Positions 33,818 to 43,189 are shown, counted from the stretch's first letter. The stretch is 64,000 nt of DNA from Candidatus Limiplasma pullicola (GCA_018710985.1 DVIV01000030.1:1-64000); one strand, 5' to 3'. Notes: generated by a model not told the origin, from the letters alone. Made by a program: numbers and translations.

Positions 33818-33894
33818 CCTCCTTTGGGCGGCACCCGGCCGTCTGCCGGGCCCTTCAGTGGAACAGACGAATGGAACGGCCCAAAGGTTCCATT
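33818..33894 (-). promoter_or_regulatory. Structured mRNA leader that can mask the ribosome binding site
   Basis: Read on the minus strand: AATGGAAC (33894-33887) pairs with GTTCCATT (33877-33870), leaving the loop CTTTGGGCC; that loop is complementary to GCCCAAAG (33829-33822), which runs into the GGAGG ribosome binding site (33822-33818). A GC hairpin CCCGGC/GCCGGG (33850-33834) lies between. A second copy of GTTCCA (33864-33859) could compete for the first stem. Confidence 0.5.
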
Positions 33895-33947
33895 TGAAAA
33901 AAAGATTTTGTTTGCTTGCAGAAAACCGGCGGAACTTGTCTCATGAA

Positions 33948-34475
33948 TCAGAAGCCGAAGGCCTCGTAGTCCTCCCTGGAAAAGCGGTGATAGCTGGCAA
34001 AGCCGTCGTGCTGGTCGATGCAGTAGCGGAAATCATCCGGCACGCCGTCCTCAAAATACACCAGCAGGTCGAATTCGTCATTGTCGACGGGCTCGACATG
34101 CACCCTGTCCGAATGCCGGCGGAAAGCGGCGAGCAGATCGTCCGCCGTTGCACCGGGGGTCTGGGCGGTCTGAATCAGGTCGCGCAGAAAGGCGGCGGCA
34201 GGAGCCTGCGACATCACCCGCGCCACCCCTTCGGCGGGGATGGTGAGGCAGAACCCGTCCTCGTGCGGCACGGCTTCAGCCGCGCCGAACAGGTCTTTGC
34301 GCGCGGCGAAAAACGCATCCAGCGCCGGCTGGAGCGCCTGCGGATCATCCGCCACGCCCAGCATGCGCCCCAGCGATGCGCACGGGTAGTTGAGCGACAG
34401 GGGCACGCCCGTCAGGCCCAGCTTCAGGGCCATTTCCGCAATGACGCCAGACAGGTTTTGTTCCAGGGTGTTCAT
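33948..34475 (-). CDS. DUF3877-like cytosolic protein
   Basis: 175 residues, soluble, acidic, no signal peptide. It begins MNTLEQNLSGVIAEMALKLG and ends FDLLVYFEDGVPDDFRYCID...YHRFSREDYEAFGF. The size and the paired N-terminal helix and C-terminal beta part recall DUF3877 of Clostridia; that match is from memory and moderately sure. AGGAGG precedes the ATG at 34475. Lies 11 bases after the GT-C gene, so co-transcribed with it. No function known. Confidence 0.65.
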   Translation of the reverse strand: MNTLEQNLSGVIAEMALKLGLTGVPLSLNYPCASLGRMLGVADDPQALQPALDAFFAARKDLFGAAEAVPHEDGFCLTIPAEGVARVMSQAPAAAFLRDLIQTAQTPGATADDLLAAFRRHSDRVHVEPVDNDEFDLLVYFEDGVPDDFRYCIDQHDGFASYHRFSREDYEAFGF

Positions 34476-34486
34476 GGCCGAACCTC

Positions 34487-36178
34487 CTATTCCTGCGGCC
34501 ACTGACCGCCGAAACGCTCCATCAGCGCTTCCTCTCTCATATAGATCGTTGAAATCAGCATGCCGTTGGCGCCGCGCAGCTCATAAACCGGGGTGAAGCC
34601 GGGGAACGTGCTGCTGACCGGTCCGAGGGCTTCGTCTATGATATAGTCGATGGGCGTTTCTTCGCTATACGTTATGGAACGGTAGATGTAGACACGCCGG
34701 GCGTCCTCTTCGGCAAGGAAATGGAAAACGGGGACAGGGGTAAAGGCATTATCGGACAGGTTGATTCGGTGTGAGTCGTCGACTTCAAGGATGCGCTGGA
34801 TCTGTGCCGTGGTGCTTTCATACCAGTAATCCCTTTCCAGCAGATCGCACATGGATTGACCCACCGGGTTGAGATAGAACTTTTCAAACGGATGCATCCA
34901 GGCGATCCAGCAGGCCTGTCCCGCCAGCAGCGCGGCCAGGCCGCCCGCCAGAAGCCGGCGCGGCCAACGGCGGGCGCGCAGCAGGTCAAACAGCCACTTT
35001 ATGCCGAACAGCGCCACCACCACCAGCTCCGGGAAGATGAAGTACATGTGCCGCCAGCCGCTATAGAGCGTGCTGTGCATCAGGATGGCCGCTGCAACCG
35101 GCAATGTGGCCACAACCAGGCACAGCAAGAACCAGCGGTCGGGTCCGAGCAATGCACGGCACAGGGCGCTGCCCAGCCGGCGGCGATTGCGCAGAACAAA
35201 CGCCGCCGCGCCTGCCACCCCTGCGAGCGTGACGGCCAGGTACCATAGCGGAATCGAGAGCGACAGCCACGTGGGAAGGTAGTACCATGGCAGCGCATAG
35301 CATGGATAGCTGCTGCCCAGGAAATACACGTTGCCGTTCCAGTCATTATAGTTGGAAAATTTAGAAAACGCTTCCGCGATAAAGCTCAGCGGCGATGCCC
35401 AAGCGGCGGGCGTGACAAGCACATAGCAGACCAGCGTCAGCAGAAGCGCCAGGGCATGCCTTGCCAGCCGCGCGAGGAAACGCCGTGCGCCGCCTTCCTT
35501 CCATACGGGCGCCAGCACACCGTCGCGCAGCGTCCGATACCCAAACAGCAGCGCCGGAAAGAGAAAGCCAATGATGCGCGTGTTGGCGCACAGGGCAAAG
35601 AGAAAAGCGCTCAGGAGCTCCCAACGCCATTTTCCTTCATGATTGAGGCTCAATGCCGTGGCAAGCAACGCCCAGCAGCATGTGGCCATGAATACCATGT
35701 CCTTGATGTTGGTAAACTGCTCGCCCCAAAAGCGAGGATACAGCGCCAGCATCATCAGGCCCAGCAAGGCATACCATCTGTTGCGAAAGACCTTTTCCAG
35801 AAAGAGATAGAAGCACGCCAGGCCCGACAGGCAGATAAGGAAGGTCCACAGATGACGCATCATGTAAATGTCGCGCGAGGGCATGGTGAAGCCCGTGAGA
35901 TGTTCCGCCATTACGGTGGGCATCTGAAGCGTCACGCCGTAGTACCGGTCTTTATAGGTTTCCAGCGGTTGGTCGCTAAGCGCCAAATCTTTTCCGAAAA
36001 GCGTTTCAAAAGCATACTGATAGCTGATGAGCGTGCTGTTGCGTTCGACCGTCTCGTCAACGGTGATCCCGTAATCCCTGTAGGTATAGCGGCCCACGAC
36101 CAGCATCGCCAGCAGCGCAAGCGCCGCAAGCAGGCGCGGCCAGAAAGCTCCCTTTGCGCGAATCGACACATGCTCCAT
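34487..36178 (-). CDS. Multi-pass GT-C-type membrane glycosyltransferase-like protein
   Basis: 563 residues, about 11-12 membrane helices with a large external loop after the first one and a soluble C-terminal domain of about 120 residues. The acidic DYGITVDE just after helix 1 is where GT39/ArnT/PMT-type enzymes carry their catalytic Asp. Such enzymes move sugars from polyprenyl phosphate carriers outside the membrane. The substrate cannot be told. AAGGAAGG precedes the ATG. It lies 36 bases after polC. Confidence 0.75.
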   Translation of the reverse strand: MEHVSIRAKGAFWPRLLAALALLAMLVVGRYTYRDYGITVDETVERNSTLISYQYAFETLFGKDLALSDQPLETYKDRYYGVTLQMPTVMAEHLTGFTMPSRDIYMMRHLWTFLICLSGLACFYLFLEKVFRNRWYALLGLMMLALYPRFWGEQFTNIKDMVFMATCCWALLATALSLNHEGKWRWELLSAFLFALCANTRIIGFLFPALLFGYRTLRDGVLAPVWKEGGARRFLARLARHALALLLTLVCYVLVTPAAWASPLSFIAEAFSKFSNYNDWNGNVYFLGSSYPCYALPWYYLPTWLSLSIPLWYLAVTLAGVAGAAAFVLRNRRRLGSALCRALLGPDRWFLLCLVVATLPVAAAILMHSTLYSGWRHMYFIFPELVVVALFGIKWLFDLLRARRWPRRLLAGGLAALLAGQACWIAWMHPFEKFYLNPVGQSMCDLLERDYWYESTTAQIQRILEVDDSHRINLSDNAFTPVPVFHFLAEEDARRVYIYRSITYSEETPIDYIIDEALGPVSSTFPGFTPVYELRGANGMLISTIYMREEALMERFGGQWPQE

Positions 36179-36214
36179 GCGAATCCTTCCTTTCCTGTTG
36201 GCTTGTGCAGCCCT

Positions 36215-39200
36215 TCATCCCAGCAGCGAAAACAGATCCACCTGGCTGGTTTCCGGCAGCCCCTCCAGCGCACCCTGGCCGCGCAGCATCTCCACGATGC
36301 TCTGGCCGATGTGCGCGCGATTTTGCAGATCCTCGATGCTGATGTAGGGGCGGGCGGGGTCGCGCGAGGCGATGATGCCCTCCACCGCCGACTCGCCAAA
36401 GCCGTTGATGGCCGTGAAGGGGCAGCGCAGGTTGCCGTCCTCGATCAGAAAGCGCTTGGCGTCGCTTTTGTACAGGTCCACCGGGAGCATGCGGATACCG
36501 CGCATCTGCATCTCCAAAAGCATGTGGTAGGCGTTTTCCTCCTGCTTTTCGCGCACGCTCATCTTTTCCTCGCGGTTCTGGAAATCGGTGAGGCGGTCGC
36601 GCAGGGTTTCGGGGCTAAGGAGCATGCGCCCCGCGTCGAAGCCGTCGCCGCGGATGGAGAAATACGCCGCGTAGTACGCCTGCGGGCGGTACACCTTGTA
36701 CCAGGCTACGCGAAGGCCCATGGTCACATAGGCCACGGCGTGGCCGCGCGGGAACATGTACTTGATCTTGTGGCAGCTGTCGATGGCCCACTGGGGCACG
36801 TCGTGCTCGCGCATGGCCTCCTCCCATTCGGGCTTGAGGCCGCGGCCCTTGCGCACGCTCTCCATGATGTCGAAGCTCATCTTCTCCTGCATGCCCTTGG
36901 AAATCAGGAAGTTCATGATGTCGTCGCGGGTGCAGAAGCACTGGGCCAGCTTGGCCGTGCCGGAGTTGATGATGTCCTGCGCGTTGCCCAGCCACACGTC
37001 CGTGCCGTGCGAGAGGCCGGAGATGCGGATGAGCTCCTCCATGGTGGTGGGCCGCGTCTCCATGAGCATGCCGCGCACGAAGCTCGTGCCGAACTCCGGG
37101 ATGCCCAGCGTGCCGGTCTCCCACATGATCTGCTCCTGGGTGACGCCCAGCGCCTCGGGGCTGGAAAACAGGCTCATGACCTTTCGGTCGTCCAGCGGGA
37201 TCTCGCGGAAGTTGACGCCGGTGAGCTCCTCCAGCCGGTGCATCATGGTCGGATCGTCGTGTCCCAGGCAGTCGAGCTTGACCAGAATATCGTGCATGGA
37301 GTTAAAGTCGTAGTGCGTGGTGATGGTGGTGCCTTCCACGTCGTCGGCCGGATGCTGGATGGCCGTGAACTGGCAGATGTCGTACTCCTTGGGCAGCACC
37401 ACGATGCCGCCGGGGTGCTGGCCCGTGGTGCGCTTGACGCCCACGCAGCCCGCCGCCAGCCGCTCCTTGTGCGCGCGGCCCGCATGGATGCCGCGCTCCT
37501 CCAGGTACTTGGCGGCAAAGCCGTAGGCCGTCTTTTCCGCGAGGCCGGAAATGGTGCCGGCGCGGTAGACGTAGCCCTTGCCGAAAAGCTCCTCGATGTA
37601 GGCGTGGGCACGCGGCTGGTACTCGCCGGAGAAGTTGAGGTCGATATCGGGCACCTTGTCGCCCTTGAAGCCCAGGAACACCTCGAAGGGGATGTCAAAG
37701 CCGTCCTTGGCCAGCTTGTGGCCGCAGATCTCGCAGTTCTTGTCCGGCAGGTCCACGCCCACGCTGGCCAGCTCCGGCGGGGTGAGGAACATCTTGTGGC
37801 AGTGGTCGCAGCGGTAGTGCGGCGGCAGGGGGTTGACCTCGGTGATGCCGCACATGGTGGCCACGAAGCTGGAGCCCACGCTGCCGCGGCTGCCCACGAG
37901 GTAGCCGTCCGAGAGCGACTTGCTCACCAGCTTCTGCGCGATGGAATACAAAGTGGAGAAGCCGTAGCCGATGATGGAGCCCAGCTCCTTTTCCAGCCGC
38001 TTTTGGATGATGTCGGGCAGGGGGTCGCCGTAGAGCTCCTTGGCGCGGCCCCAGGCGCGGCTTTCGATGTCGCCGGCGGCCTCCTCCCAGTAGGGCTGGA
38101 AGGTGTCCTTGCCCTCCGGGTGCCTGGGGAAGAGGCGAAGCTCGCCCACCTGGTCCGCGATCTTGCGCGGGGCGTCGATGACCACCTCATGCGCCTTTTC
38201 TTTTCCAAGATAGCTGAACTCCTCCAGCATCTCGTCGGTGGTTTTGAAGTACAGGGGCGGCTGGTTGTCGCAGTCGTCGTAGCCCAGGCCCGCCTGCAAA
38301 ATGGTGCGGTAGATGGCGTCCTCGGGGTTGAGGAAATGCACGTCGCCGGTGGCGACCACGGGCTTGCGCAGCTTTTCGCCCAGGGCGACGATTTTGCGGT
38401 TGAAGTCGCGCAGCTGCTCCTCGTCGCGCGCCGTGCCGGTGCGGAGCATGAAGCCGTTGTTGCCGATGGGCTGGATCTCCAGATAGTCGTACCAGCTGGC
38501 GATGCGCTCAATCTCCTCCTGCGGCCGGTCGTTGACGATGGCCTGAAACAGCTCGCCCGCCTCGCAGGCGCTGCCAAGAATCAGCCCTTCGCGGTACTGG
38601 TTGATGAGGTGGCGGGGCATGCAGGGATGGCGGTAGAAGTAGCGCAGGTTGCTGTCGGAGATGAGGTGGTTGAGGTTCTGCATGCCCTTTTGGCTGGTGC
38701 AAAGCAGAATGATGTGGTAGCTTTGCCCGATGGTATCGCCGCTGATGACGGCGTCGATATCCTTGAGGGTCGCGGCGCCCTTTTCCTTGGCCGCGTCATA
38801 CATGCGCGCAAGGCACTTGGCCGTGGCCGCCGCGTCGTGCACGGCCCGGTGCGCGTTTTTGAGGGAAACGCCGAGCAGGCGGCATACAGCGCCCAGCTTG
38901 TGGCTCTTTTGTTGAGGATAGAGCTTGCGCGAGAAGGTGAGCGTGTCCAGCACCGGCGCGTGGAAGCTCACGCCCATGCGCTTGCATTCGGCTTGAAGCA
39001 TGCCCATGTCAAAGGGTGCATTGTGCGCGGCCACGGGGCAGTCCCCGATGAAGTCGAGAAGCTTGCGCACGCCCTCGGCGGGGCTTTCCTTGCCGCGGAG
39101 CATGAGGTCGGTGATGCCGGTGATCTCGCTGATTTTGGGCTTGAGCGGCACGCCGGGGTCGCACAGCAGGCTCAGCTCGTCCACCACCTGGCCGTTTTCC

Positions 39201-40663
39201 AGCCTGACGGCGCCCACCTCGATGATGCGGTCCATGGCGTGCGAAAGCCCGGTGGTTTCAAAGTCCAGCACCACGATGGGGCCGTCGATGGGGCGGTCGT
39301 CCGCGTCGGTCACGATGGGAACCAGGTCGCACAGATAGCCCTCCACGCCGGGAATGAGCTTGATGTTGTTTTTTTTCGCCGCGCCGAACGCCGCAGGGAA
39401 TGCCTGCGCGCTGCCGTGGTCGGTGATGGCCACGGCAGGATGCCCCCATTTGGCCGCCTGCGCGATCAGCGCGCCGGCATCGGCGGTGGCGTCCATGGTG
39501 GACATGTTGGTGTGCATGTGCAGTTCGATCCGCTTTTCGGCGGCGGTATCCGTGCGCTCGACCTTGGGCATCTGCTGCAGGTCGCGCACGCTCACGGACA
39601 GTTCTCCCAGAAACGGGTCCATCCGGCAGTCGCCCCGCAGGCGCACGCGCATGCCGTTTTTGATCTGGCCGATCTGCTCCATGACCCGCGCGCGCTCCTC
39701 CTTGGTAGGCGGTTCGGGCGTCTCGCCCCGCGCGGCGCGGCGCATGCGGTAGTTGTAGAACGCCTTGCAGTAGATGGTGGAGGTGTCGTCATAGACGGCG
39801 AAGGAGGCCAGCACCGTCTCGCCACCTTTGAGTTCCTTGGGATCGTTTACGCCGGTGACGGTGCCTTCGATGACCACGATGCCGCTGTCCTCGGCCAATT
39901 CGCCGATGGGCACGGGCGCGTCGCCCACGGCGCGCCCCTTGAGCACGGGGCCGCCCTTGGCCGCGGCGGGCTTTTTGGGCGACGCGGCGCGGGGAGCGGC
40001 GGCTGCCGCGCGGGGAACCGCAGCGGCGGGCGCGGCGCTTTCGCCCGGCGCGCCGCCGAACAGGGCGGCCGCCTGGGCGTCCAGCTCAGCGTCATCCCAC
40101 GGGGGCGGCTCGTCGTCGGGCGCGGGGGCGGCGGCAAAGGAAAAGCCGCGCTCGGCCCGCATCTTCTCCACCCACGCCTCGCGCTGGCCGCACACGGTCA
40201 GCGCCACGGGCATGCGCACGCGGAAAATGTCATAGATGGCCTGGGACAGCTTTTCATCCAGATGGTGCGAGCGGAAAAAGCCCATCGCGATCTGATCCGG
40301 ACAGGTGAGCAGAATACGGCCGTCCTCCAGGCTCCAGCCGGTGTCGGCGATCCAGGCGGCCAGCGCCGGGCTCTGGCGGCGCAAAAAGTCGGTCAGCACC
40401 GGCTTGTAGCGGTCCAAATCGGAAAGGAACGCCTCGCCCAGCGAGGGGCTGGCGATGCGCAGCGCCACCGTCAGCCTGGGGAACAGCTCGCGCAGCCGCC
40501 GTTCCAAAAGCAGATAGTCGTGCTCGGCGACCAGCTCGTCGCTCAGAAAGCTCATGTAGGCCTTGTTGGCGGCCTTCTGATAGAGCACGCGCTCGATATG
40601 CAGCTTGCCGCGCAGGGGAGGGACCGTTTCCTCAAGGAGATGAAGCAGCTCGGTTTTGTTCAT
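36215..40663 (-). CDS. polC: DNA polymerase III alpha subunit, Gram-positive type (PolC)
   Basis: 1482 residues. In order: N-terminal domain, an Ala/Pro-rich linker near 200-235, an OB fold (IEGTVTGVNDPKEL), the PHP domain (ELHMHTNMSTMDATAD, TDHGSAQAF) split by a 3'-5' exonuclease (VVLDFETTGLSHAMDRI; HNAPFDMGML), a zinc site (CDHCHK...CEICGH), the catalytic PDIDLNFSGEYQ of family C polymerases, then thumb and duplex-binding parts. This exonuclease-containing form is the essential replicase of low-GC Gram-positives. The ATG at 40663 has GAGG nearby; the alternative ATG eight codons upstream is less likely. The gene fills this region; a long open frame on the other strand is a shadow. Confidence 0.97.
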   Translation of the reverse strand: MNKTELLHLLEETVPPLRGKLHIERVLYQKAANKAYMSFLSDELVAEHDYLLLERRLRELFPRLTVALRIASPSLGEAFLSDLDRYKPVLTDFLRRQSPALAAWIADTGWSLEDGRILLTCPDQIAMGFFRSHHLDEKLSQAIYDIFRVRMPVALTVCGQREAWVEKMRAERGFSFAAAPAPDDEPPPWDDAELDAQAAALFGGAPGESAAPAAAVPRAAAAAPRAASPKKPAAAKGGPVLKGRAVGDAPVPIGELAEDSGIVVIEGTVTGVNDPKELKGGETVLASFAVYDDTSTIYCKAFYNYRMRRAARGETPEPPTKEERARVMEQIGQIKNGMRVRLRGDCRMDPFLGELSVSVRDLQQMPKVERTDTAAEKRIELHMHTNMSTMDATADAGALIAQAAKWGHPAVAITDHGSAQAFPAAFGAAKKNNIKLIPGVEGYLCDLVPIVTDADDRPIDGPIVVLDFETTGLSHAMDRIIEVGAVRLENGQVVDELSLLCDPGVPLKPKISEITGITDLMLRGKESPAEGVRKLLDFIGDCPVAAHNAPFDMGMLQAECKRMGVSFHAPVLDTLTFSRKLYPQQKSHKLGAVCRLLGVSLKNAHRAVHDAAATAKCLARMYDAAKEKGAATLKDIDAVISGDTIGQSYHIILLCTSQKGMQNLNHLISDSNLRYFYRHPCMPRHLINQYREGLILGSACEAGELFQAIVNDRPQEEIERIASWYDYLEIQPIGNNGFMLRTGTARDEEQLRDFNRKIVALGEKLRKPVVATGDVHFLNPEDAIYRTILQAGLGYDDCDNQPPLYFKTTDEMLEEFSYLGKEKAHEVVIDAPRKIADQVGELRLFPRHPEGKDTFQPYWEEAAGDIESRAWGRAKELYGDPLPDIIQKRLEKELGSIIGYGFSTLYSIAQKLVSKSLSDGYLVGSRGSVGSSFVATMCGITEVNPLPPHYRCDHCHKMFLTPPELASVGVDLPDKNCEICGHKLAKDGFDIPFEVFLGFKGDKVPDIDLNFSGEYQPRAHAYIEELFGKGYVYRAGTISGLAEKTAYGFAAKYLEERGIHAGRAHKERLAAGCVGVKRTTGQHPGGIVVLPKEYDICQFTAIQHPADDVEGTTITTHYDFNSMHDILVKLDCLGHDDPTMMHRLEELTGVNFREIPLDDRKVMSLFSSPEALGVTQEQIMWETGTLGIPEFGTSFVRGMLMETRPTTMEELIRISGLSHGTDVWLGNAQDIINSGTAKLAQCFCTRDDIMNFLISKGMQEKMSFDIMESVRKGRGLKPEWEEAMREHDVPQWAIDSCHKIKYMFPRGHAVAYVTMGLRVAWYKVYRPQAYYAAYFSIRGDGFDAGRMLLSPETLRDRLTDFQNREEKMSVREKQEENAYHMLLEMQMRGIRMLPVDLYKSDAKRFLIEDGNLRCPFTAINGFGESAVEGIIASRDPARPYISIEDLQNRAHIGQSIVEMLRGQGALEGLPETSQVDLFSLLG

Positions 40664-40721
40664 TGGTACGCCTCGGCAGGTTATCAAGGGTAAAGCCGCG
40701 CGCGCGGCGGGATGCTATGGT

Positions 40722-40730
40722 ATTATAGCA
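40722..40730 (-). promoter_or_regulatory. Extended -10 promoter of polC
   Basis: TGCTATAAT on the minus strand (40730-40722). It lies in an inverted repeat ATGCTAT/ATAGCAT (40712-40731). The -35 region is poor. The remaining DNA up to 40888 holds the 5' region of the rightward EAL gene, where I see no clear promoter. Confidence 0.5.
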
Positions 40731-40888
40731 TGCGCGGCGAAAAAGCGCAAAGCGGCGGAAGGCGCGTCCGTCCGGCAGGAAAACCCCCGTCCGGCGGCGA
40801 ATACAAGATACATATCGGCATTTTTGTGCCACGGACGGAAAAGCAAGGCCGCGATGGCTGAAAACCGCATAGGAAGGGAGCTTCTGGC

Positions 40889-41671
40889 ATGAACCACAAC
40901 ATGATCGGAGACCTGATTCTCAACGATGCTCTGGAACTTTACGGGCAGCCGAAATGGACGTTTGGCAAGAATACCTGCAACACCTATGAGGTATTCGTCG
41001 AAAAGGTGCATATGCCCGACGGGGATGTGATGCCCGCCTGGCCGGTGGTGGAGCTGATCGAGCGGGACGAGGCGCTGACGCTTTTGTTTTCGCGCTGGTT
41101 TTTGGAAAACGCCATGCGCTCGGCCTGCGACCTGACCGAGCAGACGGATTCCAACGTAACGCTTTCGATGAACCTGCTGCCCCTCTATGCCGACCGCGAG
41201 AGCTTTGTGGACGACGTGGTCGCCATGCTTAAAAAGACGGGCCTCAAGCCCCAGAAGATGCAGTTTGAAGTCAGCGAGGCGCAGGACCTGACCGAGCGGG
41301 GCATCGCCAACCTCAACGCCCTGCACGACGAGCATGGCATCGGTCTGTGGCTGGGCAATTTCGGCACCGGGCACTCCAACGTCGATCTGCTGCGCGAGGT
41401 GCACTTTGACGGCCTGGAGCTGGATAAGTCCTATGGCGCGCTGGTGCCCGGACACGAGCAGACCTGCCGCCTGGTGGTGGCGATTCTCCACATGGCGCAT
41501 ACGCTGGACCTGCACGTGTGCGCCAAGGGCATCGAAAACCAGGACCAGTTCGAGTTCTTCGAGGAACTAGGCTGCTTCAAGGGGCAGGGATTCCTCATCG
41601 GCAAGCCCATGGACATGGCGCAGATGGGCGACTACATCCGCAAATACGCCGTCCGCCGCAGACACGGCTGA
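40889..41671 (+). CDS. Degenerate EAL-domain protein
   Basis: 260 residues, a single EAL-like domain without GGDEF, sensor or membrane segment. The fold is recognisable: LSMNLLPLY, MQFEVSE, LWLGNFGTGHSNVDLL, DGLELDKSY, AKGIENQDQ and GQGFLIGKPM follow the EAL order. The signature EAL is EVF, and the metal-binding DDFGTG is GNFGTG, so cyclic-di-GMP hydrolysis is unlikely; it may bind the nucleotide or a protein partner instead. GGAAGGGAG precedes the ATG. Convergent with ispG. Confidence 0.8.
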   Translation: MNHNMIGDLILNDALELYGQPKWTFGKNTCNTYEVFVEKVHMPDGDVMPAWPVVELIERDEALTLLFSRWFLENAMRSACDLTEQTDSNVTLSMNLLPLYADRESFVDDVVAMLKKTGLKPQKMQFEVSEAQDLTERGIANLNALHDEHGIGLWLGNFGTGHSNVDLLREVHFDGLELDKSYGALVPGHEQTCRLVVAILHMAHTLDLHVCAKGIENQDQFEFFEELGCFKGQGFLIGKPMDMAQMGDYIRKYAVRRRHG

Positions 41672-41692
41672 TTGCATCCGCAGATAATGAGG

Positions 41693-41731
41693 AGCGGCCC
41701 GGGGAAAGCGTTGCTGCATTTCCGGGCCGCT
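41693..41731. terminator. Hairpin between convergent EAL gene and ispG
   Basis: AGCGGCCCGG (41693-41702) pairs with CCGGGCCGCT (41722-41731). No T run on either side, so it is at best a weak or Rho-assisted terminator. Confidence 0.4.
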
Positions 41732-41742
41732 TCATGCTGTGC

Positions 41743-42852
41743 TCAGGCCTGTGCGGCCCGCTCACGGGCCAGCCTGCGCGCGCGCTCAATCAGAATGGCA
41801 GCCAAATCCCCCTCGACCTTCTCCGGGGCTTTGCCCTTTTCGAAGATCGCGCCCACCGCGTAGGCGCTGCCTTCGCCGCCGGCGGAGCCGCCCGCGCGGC
41901 TGAGCCCCCCGCCTGCCAGACCGATGTCCGCCTCGCGCGCCTCGCCGGGGCCGTTGACCACGCAGCCCATGACGGCCACGGTCAGCGGCACACGGATGTC
42001 CGAAAGCTCCGCTTCCACCCGCCGGGCGATGGCCGCCACGTCGATGCCGGTGCGGCCGCAGGTGGGGCAGCTGACCACGTTGACATAGCCCGTGCGCAGG
42101 CCCACCGCGCGCAGGATGTCGATGGCGGCGGCGGCTTCGGGAATAGGGCTGCCGGTGAGGGAGACGCGGACGGTGTCTCCGATGCCGTCCAGAAGCAGCG
42201 CTCCGATGCCGATGGCGCTTTTGATGTTGCCCGCGCCGGGCAGGCCGGCCTCGGTCACGCCCACATGCAGGGGATAGTCGGTTTCCTTCGCGGCCAGCCG
42301 GTAGGCTTCCACGGTCAGGGGTACGCTGGAGGCCTTGAGGCTGAGCACGATGTCGTGAAAACCCGCCTCCTCCAGAAGCCGGGCGTGGCCCAGCGCGCTT
42401 TGGAGCATGCCGCGCGCGGTCACGCCGCCCTCCCGCGCCAGAATCTCCTTTTCCACACTGCCGGAGTTGACCCCGATGCGGATGGGCACATGATGCATTT
42501 TGGCGCAGTCCGCTACACGCCGCACCTCGCTTACGCTGCCGATGTTGCCGGGGTTGATGCGCACCTTGGCGATGCCGCGCTCCATGGCGCCCACGGCCAG
42601 GTCGGCGCGGTAGTGAATATCCGCCACCAGCGGCACGGGCGCCCCCCCGATGATGGCGGGCAGCGCCTCCAGGCACTGCTCGTCGTAGACGCTGAGCCGG
42701 ACGATGTCGCATCCGGCCTGAGCCAGGGCGCGTACCTGGGCCAGCGTGGCCGCCGCATCGCGGGTATCGGTATTGGTCATGCTCTGCACCGTGACGGGCG
42801 CGCCGCCGCCGATGGGGAGCGGGCCGATGGAAAACGAGCGGGTGTTGCGCAT
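41743..42852 (-). CDS. ispG: 4-hydroxy-3-methylbut-2-en-1-yl diphosphate synthase (flavodoxin)
   Basis: 369 residues. IspG (GcpE) makes HMBPP in the MEP pathway of isoprenoid synthesis using a 4Fe-4S cluster. Family motifs: VQSMTNTDTRDAAATL, LVADIHYRADLA, RINPGNIG, VVSCPTCGRTG (two cluster cysteines) and MGCVVNGPGEA (third). AGGAGG lies nine bases before the ATG at 42852; an ATG six codons upstream is less well placed. Confidence 0.96.
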   Translation of the reverse strand: MRNTRSFSIGPLPIGGGAPVTVQSMTNTDTRDAAATLAQVRALAQAGCDIVRLSVYDEQCLEALPAIIGGAPVPLVADIHYRADLAVGAMERGIAKVRINPGNIGSVSEVRRVADCAKMHHVPIRIGVNSGSVEKEILAREGGVTARGMLQSALGHARLLEEAGFHDIVLSLKASSVPLTVEAYRLAAKETDYPLHVGVTEAGLPGAGNIKSAIGIGALLLDGIGDTVRVSLTGSPIPEAAAAIDILRAVGLRTGYVNVVSCPTCGRTGIDVAAIARRVEAELSDIRVPLTVAVMGCVVNGPGEAREADIGLAGGGLSRAGGSAGGEGSAYAVGAIFEKGKAPEKVEGDLAAILIERARRLARERAAQA

Positions 42853-42896
42853 GGGGATATGCCTCCTCAAAACCTGGGCTGTGTAGATACGCTTTC

Positions 42897-42905
42897 ATTA
42901 TATCA
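42897..42905 (-). promoter_or_regulatory. Extended -10 promoter of ispG
   Basis: TGATATAAT on the minus strand (42905-42897), 45 bases before the start codon. No good -35 box. It is about 67 bases from, and divergent to, the corA promoter. Confidence 0.5.
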
Positions 42906-42971
42906 TGTCCGTGTGTGCCAGGGGAAGTGCGGCGCGCCCCGGAAAAAACCAAAAACTTGCGAAAAACCTGA

Positions 42972-43000
42972 TTGACACGGCCCTGCAAAACCGCTATCAT
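42972..43000 (+). promoter_or_regulatory. Promoter of the corA-like gene
   Basis: TTGACA (42972-42977), exactly 17 bases, TATCAT (42995-43000). It gives an mRNA with a 5' leader of about 220 bases. Confidence 0.82.
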
Positions 43001-43042
43001 GAAAGACGGAAAGAAAAGCGCGCATACGCCGGAAGGAGGAGC

Positions 43043-43084
43043 ATGTGGTGGATGCCGACCCGTATAGTCGAAACGAAGTTTTGA
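43043..43084 (+). CDS. Possible 13-residue leader peptide in the corA leader
   Basis: ATG at 43043 reads MWWMPTRIVETKF and stops at 43082-43084. A strong GGAAGGAGGA (43031-43040) lies before it, but only three bases separate GGAGG from the ATG. An overlapping frame from GTG at 43048, with an eight-base spacing, encodes 32 residues (MDADPYSRNEVL... ending ARFDA, to 43146). One of the two is probably translated; the strong ribosome binding site has no other gene to serve. Confidence 0.45.
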   Translation: MWWMPTRIVETKF

Positions 43085-43189
43085 CGTTTCCATGGGCACA
43101 AGTTCACAGGCTCCGGGCGGTGCGCGCGGCACGCTTCGACGCATAGGTTCAGGCGTGCCTGCATATGCATGTGCCTGCCCGGAAGCGAA

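Noticed and set aside
35456..40693. Open frame of more than 1700 codons on the plus strand opposite polC
   Set aside because: It is a shadow of polC caused by high GC at third positions; it has runs of His, Gly and Ala and no domain, and polC is certain. The same holds for long opposite-strand frames at 2581-4824, 13461-15059, 17044-19116 and 49056-51191.
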